This document shows, piece after piece, positions 1-7,488 of a stretch of 31,718 bases of DNA; the first letter of the stretch is position 1, and each line of letters begins with the position of its first letter. The translations under genes were made by a program, and so were the position numbers. Origin of the DNA: Candidatus Poribacteria bacterium (GTDB taxonomy: Bacteria; Abyssobacteria; SURF-5); assembly GCA_016215705.1 (NCBI GenBank), contig JACRIR010000067.1, forward strand, positions 1 to 31,718, read 5' to 3'. The notes below the pieces were generated by a model that did not search any database, was not told the origin of the DNA, and saw nothing but the letters and a program-made list of their open reading frames with translations.

Positions 1-21
1 CGAATTCAATCCCGCGAAAGG

Positions 22-806
22 CTATGCGGCCCAGTCTTTGCAGAGGATTTCGGCTTGTTCGAGGACGGTCTTTGTGGCTTTTTCCTGCTTGTCAGGTGGG
101 TAGCCGTGTTTGCGGAGAAGGCGTTTGACGACTGTTCGGAGCTTGGCTCGCGCGCTTTCTTTCAGGGTCCAATCGATGGTCACGTCGCGCCGCACGTTTT
201 CGACAAGTTCCCGCGCGATTGTGCGCAAGGTTTCGTCGCCGAGCACTTTCACGGCGCTGTCGTTCACTTCGAGCGCGTCGTAGAACGCCAACTCTTCTTC
301 CGTGAGTCCGAGGTCTTCGCCGCGCCGCTGGGCCTCCCGGATTTGTTTGGCGAGTTCGATCAGTTCGCGAATCACCTGGGCCGCTTCGATGGCTCTACTT
401 TGATACTGGCGGATGGTCTTTTCCAGCATTTCGGCGAACGAACGCGCCTGCACAACGTTTTTCCTTGAGCGCGCGCTTATCTGGTCGTTGAGCAGTTTCC
501 GCAGAAGCTCCAACGCGAGGTTACGATGCGGCAGTCCGCGCACTTCTTCCAGGAACTCGTGCTTGGGCTTTCGGTACGCGATATTCTTCGGATCGCGTCT
601 TCGAGACATTCGGCGGGAATACTGGGATTGATACGAGAGAGTGCCGTTCTCAGCCTCTCTGGCAAAATCGCATCGCCGTGGCTCGCGCGTTCCGAGAGGA
701 GTTCACCGGGGGCGATGTCAGGGCCGGAAAGGCAGTCATAACCCAACTCGGAGAACCAGGATAAGGCGGCTGATTCCACAACTGATTCATTGAAGCTGTG
801 GCTCAT
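22..806 (-). pseudogene. hsdR: type I restriction endonuclease subunit R, internally deleted
   Basis: Two fragments of an HsdR protein lie head to tail in different frames. The first, from the ATG at 806, carries the usual HsdR N-terminus (FNESVVESAALSWFSELGY, then GPDIAPGEL and [10 protein letters not shown]) as far as RISRTESPS. The second, reading to the stop at 22, is the conserved C-terminal domain ([53 protein letters not shown]). The nuclease core and the whole helicase motor that should lie between them, several hundred residues, are absent, and the join near 570-620 shifts frame. HsdR normally runs to about 1000 residues; here fewer than 270 remain. The start overlaps the stop of the preceding four-helix-bundle gene as ATGA, so the original operon coupling is preserved. 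It cannot encode a working ATP-dependent nuclease. Confidence 0.88.
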
Positions 807-1447
807 TCGCCTTGCCTCCTGCGCGTTCGCGTTCGGTAAAGTCGCTCAGTGAAGCCGCCCTCTTTCTCAAACGCCTCGGCCTGCGCCTTTATTTGGCGGT
901 CCAGGAGAGAAACAGCTACGGCAATCAGAGCCAGTGCCCCATTCGCTGCAATTTCGGGGTAAGTGGACTCTGTGGACGACATGGACGACATGGACCTAGT
1001 GGACGACATGGACGGCGTGGACAGAATGGAAGAAGCAGGCTGTTTGCCCAGTCCATGTGTTTGCTTTACCCACTGTGCCATATCATCTGCGCTGACCGGA
1101 CGATGCGCAATCAGTTCAGACCGACGAGGGTCTTCCCGCTCCCATATTTTCAGGCCGCGCTGTCGCAGAAAATCCTCATAATCCAGTCGCAATTCCTCCA
1201 GGCTAGCGGGCGCCAGGTTGGTCAGTTTCAGTTCCGTCTTTTTGGAGGTGCCGCTCGCCTGGCTCCCCTCGGAGATGTTCTGAACGCCGGAACGCGCTGC
1301 CTGCACCATCTGGTCATGCGTTCGCGTCCGCCTGTCACTGTAACGATTGCAGAAGCGCACCGTCACATCATAGACCAACTGCGCGACTTGAAAACTCTTC
1401 AGCTTCCGATACCCCCCATGCTTCGGAATCAGCGGTTCTTTGTCCAT
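803..1447 (-). CDS. four-helix-bundle protein of a type I restriction locus
   Basis: A 214-residue protein. The first 110 residues match the four-helix-bundle (S23-type intervening-sequence-like) family: HGGYRKLKSFQVAQLVYDVT, FCNRYSDRRTRTHDQMVQAA, then ARSGVQNISEGSQASGTSKK. This longer 'suffix domain' version is often found inside type I restriction operons; its role there is not established. I chose the ATG at 1447 because it directly precedes the conserved block; a GTG at 1456 with GGAG upstream is an alternative. A Ser/Met/Thr-rich stretch (STPSMSSTRSMSSMSSTEST) sits between the bundle and a second helical region and is encoded by a GTCCAT-type simple repeat also found near 3580. The gene overlaps hsdR by ATGA. 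It may be the only intact gene left in this locus. Confidence 0.72.
   Translation of the reverse strand: MDKEPLIPKHGGYRKLKSFQVAQLVYDVTVRFCNRYSDRRTRTHDQMVQAARSGVQNISEGSQASGTSKKTELKLTNLAPASLEELRLDYEDFLRQRGLKIWEREDPRRSELIAHRPVSADDMAQWVKQTHGLGKQPASSILSTPSMSSTRSMSSMSSTESTYPEIAANGALALIAVAVSLLDRQIKAQAEAFEKEGGFTERLYRTRTRRRQGE
968..1024. repeat. GTCCAT/ATGGAC simple repeat inside a coding region
   Basis: Imperfect repeats of TGGACGACA and TGGACGGCG, period mostly 9-15, spell Ser-Met-Ser-Ser tracts in the four-helix-bundle gene on the minus strand. The same repeat family occurs in non-coding DNA at 3578-3634. Because the units are multiples of three here, the insertion keeps the frame. Confidence 0.7.
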
Positions 1448-1599
1448 CTTGTCCACTAGCCGATTCTCCGAAAGATTTGATCGGTGTCTAACAGTCGCGG
1501 CCTGCTTTCGACTGATCTCCGACCCCAGGGGACGACGCAGCCTAAGGCCGTAAGGCAAGTGGGGTCGATGCACGCAAGCTCAGTCCCAAGGCCTCCTCC

Positions 1600-1742
1600 C
1601 AGGATTGCATCTCCGTGGCTCGCACGTCTGAGAGCAGTTCGCTGGGAGCGATGTCAGGGCCACAAAGCCTCGCATATCCCAATTCAGAAAACCAAGAGAT
1701 TGCGGCCTCTTCTACAATTGATTCGGTAATCCCGCTTAACAC
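1600..1742 (-). pseudogene. second HsdR N-terminal fragment, frameshifted
   Basis: Reading from a GTG at 1742 (or a TTG at 1760), the translation SGITESIVEEAAISWFSELG followed by GPDIAPSELLS is a clear second copy of the HsdR N-terminus, close to that at 806-700. Compared base by base with that copy, one base is missing near 1628 (CTCTCAGACG against CTCTCGGAACG). In the next frame the similarity continues as RASHGDAIL and then stops near 1600. It is a remnant of about 50 residues. Its start overlaps the end of the upstream fragment, as in a real operon junction. It may record a duplication, or recombination between two related restriction loci. Confidence 0.75.
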
Positions 1743-2449
1743 CAGCCCAGTCTCCTCCAAGACTCGTCATATTTGTCTCTAATTACGTTAAGTCTGTCGA
1801 GGCTCTTATCGAAAAGCCCAGCACTCAATGGTGGCCAATCTGCGCCCGATTCCCTTACCTCCCTGTCGATTTCATTGACTATGTGGGTTTCGGTCATCGG
1901 TTGTTTCCAAGCGAACCGTCCAACAGGCCCCCAAACTCCGTGCCCCAGCTTTTCCAACTGATCGGCATGAATCAAAGCGCGGAGGTATTCGAACTTGTCG
2001 AAGTACCTTTCATATAGGGTGTCGTCGGGCAAAATGTCTCTGAAAGGATTGCGAAGCACATCATGAAGGTAGTCACTGACAGGCGCATAGTGGCGATCCA
2101 TTCCTGGCAATCTCTGGGCAGTGTTCTTTTCAATAGCCCGTTCTGGATAAACCTCAAGAATCAGGGATTCATCCTGGCTGCCCCTTCTAATTCTTGGCTT
2201 TTGAAGCAACGAAGAAAAGGTCTCGTATTGTTCGCTTGCAAGAGAAGCGATCCCCCCGCCATATAGGAGAAGAAGAGCAGGATACAACCTTGCGTTAAGA
2301 AAAACGACTAGCCCATTTCTTTCTCCGGATGAATTGGCAACGCGTTCCAGAGAGCGTGTCCTGTTGAGGGTTTGACGAGATTCTTCGCTTCGCTCAGAAT
2401 GACATTGCAGCCCAAACCCTCGCCCTGCCGTTCTTTCACAATTAACCAA
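1736..2449 (-). pseudogene. C-terminal fragment of an unrecognised protein
   Basis: The open frame is 237 codons, but only residues from about 47 onward look like protein: LNARLYPALLLLYGGGIASL, then LPGMDRHYAPVSDYLHDVLR, DDTLYERYFDKFEYLRAL and GHGVWGPVGRFAWK. The first 40 codons are translated from a dispersed intergenic repeat (HSERSEESR, 2364-2405) and no good start codon or ribosome site lies nearer. I therefore read it as the end of a longer gene whose beginning was lost or replaced. It lies between hsdM and hsdR remnants, where accessory or defence genes are common. I cannot name the family; it has no signal peptide, and the short hydrophobic run YPALLLLYGGGIASLA is too brief to call a membrane segment with confidence. 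Confidence 0.5.
2364..2405. repeat. dispersed repeat with TTCTTCGCTTCGCTCAGAAT core, copy 1
   Basis: A 42-base stretch identical to 7489-7530. Shorter or diverged copies lie at 3871-3894, about 3763-3787 and, inverted, at 13815-13840. All lie between genes or in decayed genes. Confidence 0.85.
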
Positions 2450-2506
2450 TCCCGCCGTGTCCAGAAGCTCCTAATCAGCTTCTCCTGAAGAGCCGTTGTT
2501 GTTGGC

Positions 2507-2535
2507 ACTTGAAGTGCCAATCTGGCACTTCAAGT
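2507..2535. repeat. 13-bp inverted repeat with a 3-base loop
   Basis: ACTTGAAGTGCCA, loop ATC, then its exact reverse complement. The left arm overlaps another perfect palindrome (2502-2520), so the word GGCACTT occurs three times. No T-tract follows on either side, so it is not an obvious terminator. Confidence 0.75.
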
Positions 2536-2570
2536 TCTGTAAGACATTGCGCATGTGAGTCTTACGTGAA

Positions 2571-2609
2571 GGGCGGTTCGCGAAGGGTCGCAGACCCGGC
2601 CGCCCCTAC
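2571..2609. repeat. palindromic element ending in GCCCCTAC, copy 1
   Basis: Outer arms GGGCGG and CCGCCC enclose an inner hairpin GGGTC-GCA-GACCC, followed by CCTAC. The tail matches the elements at 8053-8076 and 14034-14058, although the palindromic arms differ. Confidence 0.6.
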
Positions 2610-2781
2610 AAAAATCCGTGGAATTCGTGGTTGCGTCTTTCTTGATTGTTGGTATGCTGACGTATCCACTTGTACCTTTATGGCGCCAAAATGACACCTT
2701 AAAGAATCATGTTCGTCTGACGCCTCTCATCTGCGCCAATCTGCGAAATCTGCGGATCGGCTTCTTCTCCGTGTGCTCATT

Positions 2782-3306
2782 TCAAAGACCGAACCCCAAC
2801 TTCTTGAGGTTTGCGCGAATGGCTTTTTCCAACTTTGCCGATTCGGTGAATTGTTCCTCAAGTTTGGCGGTGAGACGTTTCATTTTTTCGTCGAATGGTT
2901 CGCCGTCGTCCTCGACTTCTTCGGCGCCGACGTAGCGGCCAGGCGTAAGAACGTGACCGTGAGAGGCGATCTCATCGGTGGTTGCGTTTTTGCAGAAGCC
3001 CGCGATATCTTTGTATTTGCCGGTCTCTTTTTCGCCACGCCAGGCGTGATAGGTGGCGGCAATGCGGGCGATCTCTTCATCCGAAAGCTCGCGATGGATG
3101 CGGTCAACAAGATGGCCGAGCTTGCGGGCGTCAATGAATAGCGTCCAGCCCCTTCGGTCGCGGAATTTGCCGTTTTTCTTATTGCGCGTGAGAAACCAGA
3201 GGCAGACGGGAATTTGCGTTGTATAGAACAGTTGACCCGGGAGGGCGATCATGCAGTCAACGAGGTCCGCCTCGATGATTGCCTTGCGGATTTCTCCTTC
3301 GCCCAC
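2782..3306 (-). pseudogene. hsdM: type I restriction-modification methyltransferase, C-terminal fragment
   Basis: About 174 residues matching the last third of Hsd[79 protein letters not shown] and a closing helical [20 protein letters not shown]. The N-terminal helical domain, the AdoMet-binding motif and the catalytic NPPF motif lie upstream in a normal HsdM of about 500 residues and are missing. Directly upstream of GEGEIRKA the sequence turns into unrelated, repeat-like DNA. The apparent GTG start at 3306 is only the edge of the fragment. It heads the remains of the same minus-strand locus as hsdR, and no intact modification enzyme is left in the window. Confidence 0.85.
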
Positions 3307-3997
3307 GGTTGGGCGGAGAGAGGAAGAAGATGTTGAAGAGCCTCAAGCAGCCAGTTCCTGCCTGACTGATTCATGGGCAGGTCGGAGAATGGGCGCGCAA
3401 AGCGCGCGGAGTCGCCAGCTAACGAGTTATATATGATTTTGGATTCCCGATGGGAGTCGGGGTTTGAGGGCTTTTCAGGGGTTGTTGTTCGCTGTGTTCC
3501 AGAAGCGCGATGCAAGGTTCATAGCTCAGCAGAGTCGCAACCAAATTGGCCGAATGAATTCGGCTCCACAGAAATCGTGGACGACATGGACGGCATGGAC
3601 GGTGGACGGCATGGACGAAGTGGACGGGATGGACGGGCCGAGGCGAGAGAGACAAAGAGCGGTCGGGAGCATGATGGACGGGGTGGGCGGGGTGGGAGAA
3701 GGGTGAAGAAAGAGAGTTGGTTCAGGGTTAAAGGCAAAACGAAAAGGCCAAGAAACAGAGGGATTCTTCGCGTCGTTCAGACTGACAAAGGCGAGGCATG
3801 TGATTTCAGATTTGAAAGAAGATGCAAGACGCAAAGGTGGAATAACCGGTGATCTCGGATATCGCCCGGATTCTTCGCTTTGCTCAGAATGACAGAGAAT
3901 GTGTCGAGATGAATGGGCTATGGCGTATTCCCTGGGGCCACATTCGTGATTCGTTTCGCATTCGCGCCATTCGTGATCTAATTCTTCCCTGGGCGGC
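3307..3997. other. gene-free, repeat-rich stretch
   Basis: No real gene seen: the open frames are overlapping, low-complexity and without family resemblance. It holds the GTCCAT-type repeat at 3578-3634, two copies of the TTCTTCGC-TCAGAATGACA repeat (3763-3787 and 3871-3894), and an ATTCGTGAT-like tandem near 3944-3980. Confidence 0.6.
3578..3634. repeat. GTCCAT/ATGGAC simple repeat, intergenic copy
   Basis: Repeated GTGGACGACATGGACGGCA-type units, eight or so ATGGAC or GTGGAC words within 57 bases. Same family as the copy inside the gene at 968-1024. Confidence 0.75.
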
Positions 3998-4654
3998 TCA
4001 TTTTGTGACGAGGCCTTTTTCGATGGCGTAGGCGGTGAGGGCGGAGGCGGAGTGGAGGTCGAGTTTCTTGCGGAGGTTGTCCCTGTGTTTTTCGACGGTT
4101 TTGACGCTGATGCGGAGGCAGTCGGCTATTGCTTTGTTCGTGTGGCCTTCCGCAAGCAGCTTGAGGACTTCTTTTTCCCTGTTGGTGACTTTGTCCCATG
4201 ACGAACCCGGGACGAGAGTCTTTTTTCTGCCGCGCTCAATCTCCAGAAGCTCGGCCGGGATTCCGGGACTGAGATATCGATTTCCGGCCAAGACCGTTTT
4301 GATGGCTTGCGCCAACTCAGCCTGGGTGGCGTCTTTCAGGCAATAGCCATCTGCTCCCGCACGGAGCGCCTCAAGCACGTCTTCATCGGATTTGTGCGCC
4401 GTAAGCACGAGGATTTTTCTTTCCGGCGACCGGCGTTTGATCTCCTTGATGGCCGCAACGCCATTCATTTTGGGCAGTTCGAGTTCCGTCAGTAGAAGGT
4501 CGGGCTGCAGGGCTTCAACGCATCGAATGGCATCGATGCCGTCTTCTGCTTCGCCGACGACCTCGAGGTTGTCAGTAGATGTCAAGATGCATCGCAAGCC
4601 ATTCCTCACTATTGTCTGGCTGTCGGCTATTGCAATCCGCACTTTTCCGTCCAT
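3998..4654 (-). CDS. NarL/FixJ-type response regulator with atypical receiver
   Basis: 218 residues: a receiver domain (about 5-120) and a LuxR-type helix-turn-helix (about 150-215; LTNREKEVLKLLAEGHTNKA then CLRISVKTVEKHRDNLRKKL, typical of the family). It should bind DNA as a dimer and regulate transcription. The receiver keeps Thr85 (VLTAH) and Lys107 (CLKDA). The acidic pair is Asp11-Ser12 instead of Asp-Asp, and the phospho-acceptor position in LLLTELELPKMNG is Glu57 instead of Asp. In ordinary receivers a D-to-E change can mimic phosphorylation, so the protein may be constitutively active or regulated another way; this is inference. No sensor kinase is adjacent. Start at the ATG 4654, with AAGAAGGATG upstream. 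Confidence 0.9.
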   Translation of the reverse strand: MDGKVRIAIADSQTIVRNGLRCILTSTDNLEVVGEAEDGIDAIRCVEALQPDLLLTELELPKMNGVAAIKEIKRRSPERKILVLTAHKSDEDVLEALRAGADGYCLKDATQAELAQAIKTVLAGNRYLSPGIPAELLEIERGRKKTLVPGSSWDKVTNREKEVLKLLAEGHTNKAIADCLRISVKTVEKHRDNLRKKLDLHSASALTAYAIEKGLVTK

Positions 4655-5141
4655 AGAGGCATCCTTCTTATTTCGTATACATTCTAAATGCTAACAAACC
4701 TGATGCTGATAGGCAATATGAGGCGGGGGATTCCGACCGCGCGGATGTGACCGCAATCAAAAAGAAGAAATTCTGGAACACGAATATCATCCCGCAAAAC
4801 GCGGGACGAATTACACGGATAGAGAAGAAGATTCGGATCACGAATGCAACGAATTATGCGAATTACACGAATACCGATTTCTCAATATCATTTCTGTTTT
4901 CGGGACAAGGACAGATGTTAGGGGATCGACGAAACGGTGCGCATATTTAGATATACGCAATAGTTTGCTATATGCGAAAATACGGTATTGTCCCCATAGA
5001 GGATGCACGCTCGGCATGCCAACCTTAATATAAGAGAATAAAGTGTATATGCGTATGTCATGGCCTCAGATAGGAGGCGAGACGCATATGGATGAGAATA
5101 GGGATGTTTGCAGTGTTTGCTAATTGAAGGAGGAAATCACC
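4655..5141. other. intergenic region with tandem-like words and inverted heptamers
   Basis: Non-coding between divergent genes. The part 4790-4880 is built of ACGAAT/ATTACACGAAT words, a diverged simple repeat like that near 3950. The part 4940-5089 carries four copies of CGCATAT in alternating orientation (listed separately) and probably the control region of the PRC-barrel gene. No clear -35/-10 pair was found. Confidence 0.5.
4940..5089. promoter_or_regulatory. four CGCATAT half-sites upstream of the PRC-barrel gene
   Basis: CGCATAT at 4940-4946, its reverse complement ATATGCG at 4970-4976, ATATGCG at 5047-5053 and CGCATAT at 5083-5089. The first two face inward, the last two outward. Four exact 7-base matches within 150 bases just upstream of a ribosome site suggest a regulator-binding array; the regulator is unknown. 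Confidence 0.4.
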
Positions 5142-5657
5142 ATGAGCTGGAAAACAATAAGTGTTCTGATTGGAGTGGCATTTGCGGCGAGTCTGTTCGT
5201 GTCGGCCCAAGTTCTTGGGGGCGAGTTGTATGGAACGAGCAAGACCGGCGAGAAGGCCGCTATGCACGGTATGTGCAAAGCAAGTGCACTGTTTGGCAAG
5301 GCTGTGAAGAGCGACAAGGGCGATGAATACGGCAAGATCGAGGAAGTCCTCTTCGGTGAAGACGGGCGGATTACTTACCTGGTCTTTTCAAGCGGCGGAA
5401 CGCTTGAGACCGGCAAACTGATCCCAATCCCGTGGGCGGCCGCGAAATCCGGCATGAAGAAGGACGCGCTCTATTTCTCCATGGACAAGAGCTTCTTCGA
5501 TAAAGCTCCGAGCTTTGCGAAGGATGAGTGGAAGAAATTCGAGGATGCCGAATGGACCAAGAAGGTGCACAGCTATTATGAGTCAGGCACATATACCGAA
5601 GGCAAGAAGGGGGAAGAGAAGCCCATGCACGAGCATTGGGGCGAACATAAATACTAG
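5142..5657 (+). CDS. exported PRC-barrel domain protein
   Basis: 171 residues from the ATG at 5142, chosen because AAGGAGG at 5127-5133 sits eight bases upstream; the earlier TTG at 5124 overlaps that site. An N-terminal hydrophobic segment (ISVLIGVAFAASLFVSAQVL) ending near a GG is a likely signal peptide. Residues about 45-115 resemble a PRC barrel: GKAVKSDKGDEYGKIEEVLF, GRITYLVFSSGG, IPIPWAAAK, then a FSMDKSFFDKAPSF turn as in PRC/YlmC-like proteins. The C-terminus is His- and Glu-rich (MHEHWGEHKY). PRC barrels act as small binding modules; exported ones are often envelope-stress or surface proteins, but no substrate can be inferred. It is a single-gene unit with a strong terminator after it. 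Confidence 0.8.
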   Translation: MSWKTISVLIGVAFAASLFVSAQVLGGELYGTSKTGEKAAMHGMCKASALFGKAVKSDKGDEYGKIEEVLFGEDGRITYLVFSSGGTLETGKLIPIPWAAAKSGMKKDALYFSMDKSFFDKAPSFAKDEWKKFEDAEWTKKVHSYYESGTYTEGKKGEEKPMHEHWGEHKY

Positions 5658-5702
5658 GATGTTGGCGCAAGGATGAAGTGATCCTGACTGATAGCGCTTC
5701 TC

Positions 5703-5751
5703 AGGCTTGGCGGAACGTAAGCGTGCTTACGCAAACCGCCAAGCCTTTTTG
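5703..5751 (+). terminator. intrinsic terminator after the PRC-barrel gene
   Basis: Stem AGGCTTGGCGG paired with CCGCCAAGCCT, enclosing a second hairpin (CGTAAGC/GCTTACG), followed by TTTTTG. It starts 45 bases after the stop codon. Confidence 0.88.
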
Positions 5752-5822
5752 CTTGTGGGCAGAGGCTAGCCGGAACGGTAACCGTCCAAGAGACGTAGGC
5801 GCCTAAGAATTGCGAGACGAAT

Positions 5823-7259
5823 TCAATGGCGGCGCTTTGCCTGTATTTCGAGCGTTCGGTCGAGGCTCTTCTGCAGAAAATTCTTGGTGGTTGCAGTCGC
5901 TTCGTTTTGCGAGGTCGCGCTGAGAAGCACTTCGAGAGTCGCCACGTAAGAGTCGAGGACGGCAGATTTCTCTTGCGGGGTGAGTAGACGGGTTTGACCG
6001 GAGAGGCCGGGGAATCTTACCGGGCGATCCAGAATCTGCTCGAGCCGGTCGACAAACATGAGCGAGTGCATGAAGGAGACGCAAAACTCTTCGATGCTCC
6101 TATGGGAATGTCCTCCCTTCATTCCGTCGATGAAGTTGCTTTCGTTGATGAAAGCGAAGAAGGGGCAGTCTTGACAGCTTTTTTCGGGACTGCCGGCAGG
6201 GGCAACGCCGGTCATGGTAATCATGAAGCGCTCATAGGAGAAGTCGTCGTATTCTTTGAGGTCTGCGAAGAGGTCCCGAACATCCGTGTCTTTAGCGAAT
6301 CTGCTCTTGTCCACATATATGTGGATGGCTTCGTGGGCCGCAATGGTTTTCAGCTCGGCAAACGGTTCCTTTTGAAACGCCTCAATGTAGAACCAGATGT
6401 CTTTCTCGTCTTCGCAAGCGACGGCGTTGCGCACGTTTTCGAAATCAATGATATTGACATTTTCAACGAGGTCCACGTCGAAGAGCGACTCGACTGAGTC
6501 GACCCCTTCCGCAATCGCATTGAGACGCTTCTCGAATTCAGCCGATTGACATTCAAGCGATTCCAGTCTTGTTCCGAGATAGCGAAAGGTAACGCTGTCG
6601 CGCCGTCGTCCGGTGTCAAAACGGATGGTCCGCAAAGCGCGGTAGCTCTCTTGCTGAACAGGCGCCGTATAGGTTTTGCCCTCTGACTCAAACGCCACCA
6701 GAAACTCGCTCTTTTGACTGATAGCATCTCCCGTGACGGTCGGAAAGATGGAATAGCATGCAGGGAGGAACTCTTCCTCTGCGGGCGGCTCACTGCTTGA
6801 ACCGGATTCTCGCGCATGGTCCTCGCTGAAACCGGCGTCAACGACTTCTTCTGTCTTCATATTCCCGAAGTATCTCAAGGTGACCGTCCCGTCCGCATTC
6901 CTTCTTATTTTGCTCATTCCGTGCCCATCGACGCTGACGACCATGTCTTCTTCCAGAAAAATTATCATCCCTCTCACATGACCCTTCACAATCAGTTTTT
7001 CTTTTGTCTTCAGGGATTCTTTCGTGAAAACGGATTCCTGAGTCTTGCCGTCCACGACGCTAAAAAGCCGAACGAGTTTTATTTTGTCTGCGATCTGGCG
7101 CCAATCGGTCAGGCCTTGAGTCTCGTGAGTTTGTGAGGCGGCTTGGCAGGCTGTGGAAGGCGGTTGTCCAACTTCCTGGGCATAGCATGTCGCGAGGTCG
7201 GAGAACACTCCGAACTGGATAAACGCGATTGCAAAAAAGATGGTCGCTCGGGTTCGCAT
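5823..7259 (-). CDS. secreted HExxH protein, putative zinc metallopeptidase
   Basis: 478 residues with a signal peptide (ATIFFAIAFIQFGVFSDL, then TCYAQ). The motif H309-E310-x-x-H313 in TIAAHEAIHIYVDKSRF follows a predicted helix and is the classic zinc-binding and catalytic pattern of zincins; Glu390 or Glu391 (SIEEFCVSFMH) could be the third ligand. CQDC at about 362-365 and other Cys suggest disulfides in the periplasm. The first 250 residues (two beta-rich parts, an acidic linker EDHARESGSSSEPPAEEE between them) show no family I recognise. Start ATG at 7259, with GGGAGG nine bases upstream and a good promoter at 7419-7447. Single-gene unit facing the PRC-barrel gene. A metallopeptidase is inferred from the motif only; the protein could instead be a non-catalytic metal binder. 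Confidence 0.6.
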   Translation of the reverse strand: MRTRATIFFAIAFIQFGVFSDLATCYAQEVGQPPSTACQAASQTHETQGLTDWRQIADKIKLVRLFSVVDGKTQESVFTKESLKTKEKLIVKGHVRGMIIFLEEDMVVSVDGHGMSKIRRNADGTVTLRYFGNMKTEEVVDAGFSEDHARESGSSSEPPAEEEFLPACYSIFPTVTGDAISQKSEFLVAFESEGKTYTAPVQQESYRALRTIRFDTGRRRDSVTFRYLGTRLESLECQSAEFEKRLNAIAEGVDSVESLFDVDLVENVNIIDFENVRNAVACEDEKDIWFYIEAFQKEPFAELKTIAAHEAIHIYVDKSRFAKDTDVRDLFADLKEYDDFSYERFMITMTGVAPAGSPEKSCQDCPFFAFINESNFIDGMKGGHSHRSIEEFCVSFMHSLMFVDRLEQILDRPVRFPGLSGQTRLLTPQEKSAVLDSYVATLEVLLSATSQNEATATTKNFLQKSLDRTLEIQAKRRH

Positions 7260-7362
7260 ATCCGCGAAACCTCCCGGCTCGATATGGGTTTGACCCTGGA
7301 AAATATCGGCCAGATTAACTGACTTCTCGGATAGGGCAAGCGAATTCTAAGCGGATTAAGCT

Positions 7363-7378
7363 ACGGAAGTGCTTCCGT
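7363..7378. repeat. 7-bp hairpin in the leader of the HExxH gene
   Basis: ACGGAAG-TG-CTTCCGT, within the predicted 5' leader between promoter and start. Could be an operator or a leader hairpin. Confidence 0.45.
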
Positions 7379-7418
7379 TTAATACATTTAGAAACGCCGG
7401 ATTCCTTTCCCAAATTGC

Positions 7419-7447
7419 ATTCTACAGGATATATGGCCGTTTGTCAA
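7419..7447 (-). promoter_or_regulatory. sigma-70-type promoter for the HExxH gene
   Basis: On the minus strand TTGACA (7442-7447), 17-base spacer, TAGAAT (7419-7424). Perfect -35 and five of six at -10. The predicted leader is about 150 bases. Confidence 0.7.
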
Positions 7448-7488
7448 TGGTTTTGTTCCTAAGAAGTCAGGTTTATCAGTTTGACAGT

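Larger units (their letters stand above)
2450..2781. other. gene-free stretch with palindromic mini-repeats
   Basis: No convincing gene. It holds a 13-base-pair hairpin at 2507-2535, a G/C-rich nested palindrome ending in GCCCCTAC at 2571-2609, and a short tandem of AATCTGCG-like words near 2727-2758. The small frames here show no recognisable protein. A type I specificity gene (hsdS) would be expected near hsdM, and none is seen. Confidence 0.6.

Noticed and set aside
2364-2405. Terminal repeat of an insertion sequence
   Set aside because: No transposase gene lies between the copies and most are single, not paired as IS ends.
2308-2520. Small minus-strand gene starting at 2520
   Set aside because: Its start lies in a palindrome and its second half in a dispersed repeat; no recognisable protein.
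3306-3380. HsdM sequence continuing upstream as NQSG in another frame
   Set aside because: The word NQSG resembles the HsdM text just before GEGEIRKA, but about 60 unrelated bases separate them and nothing further upstream matches.
3578-3634. CRISPR array
   Set aside because: Units are short, irregular and without unique spacers; no cas genes are present.
3373-3852. Overlapping frames in all directions around the ATGGAC repeat
   Set aside because: Produced by the repeat's base composition; the proteins are low-complexity and no start is supported.
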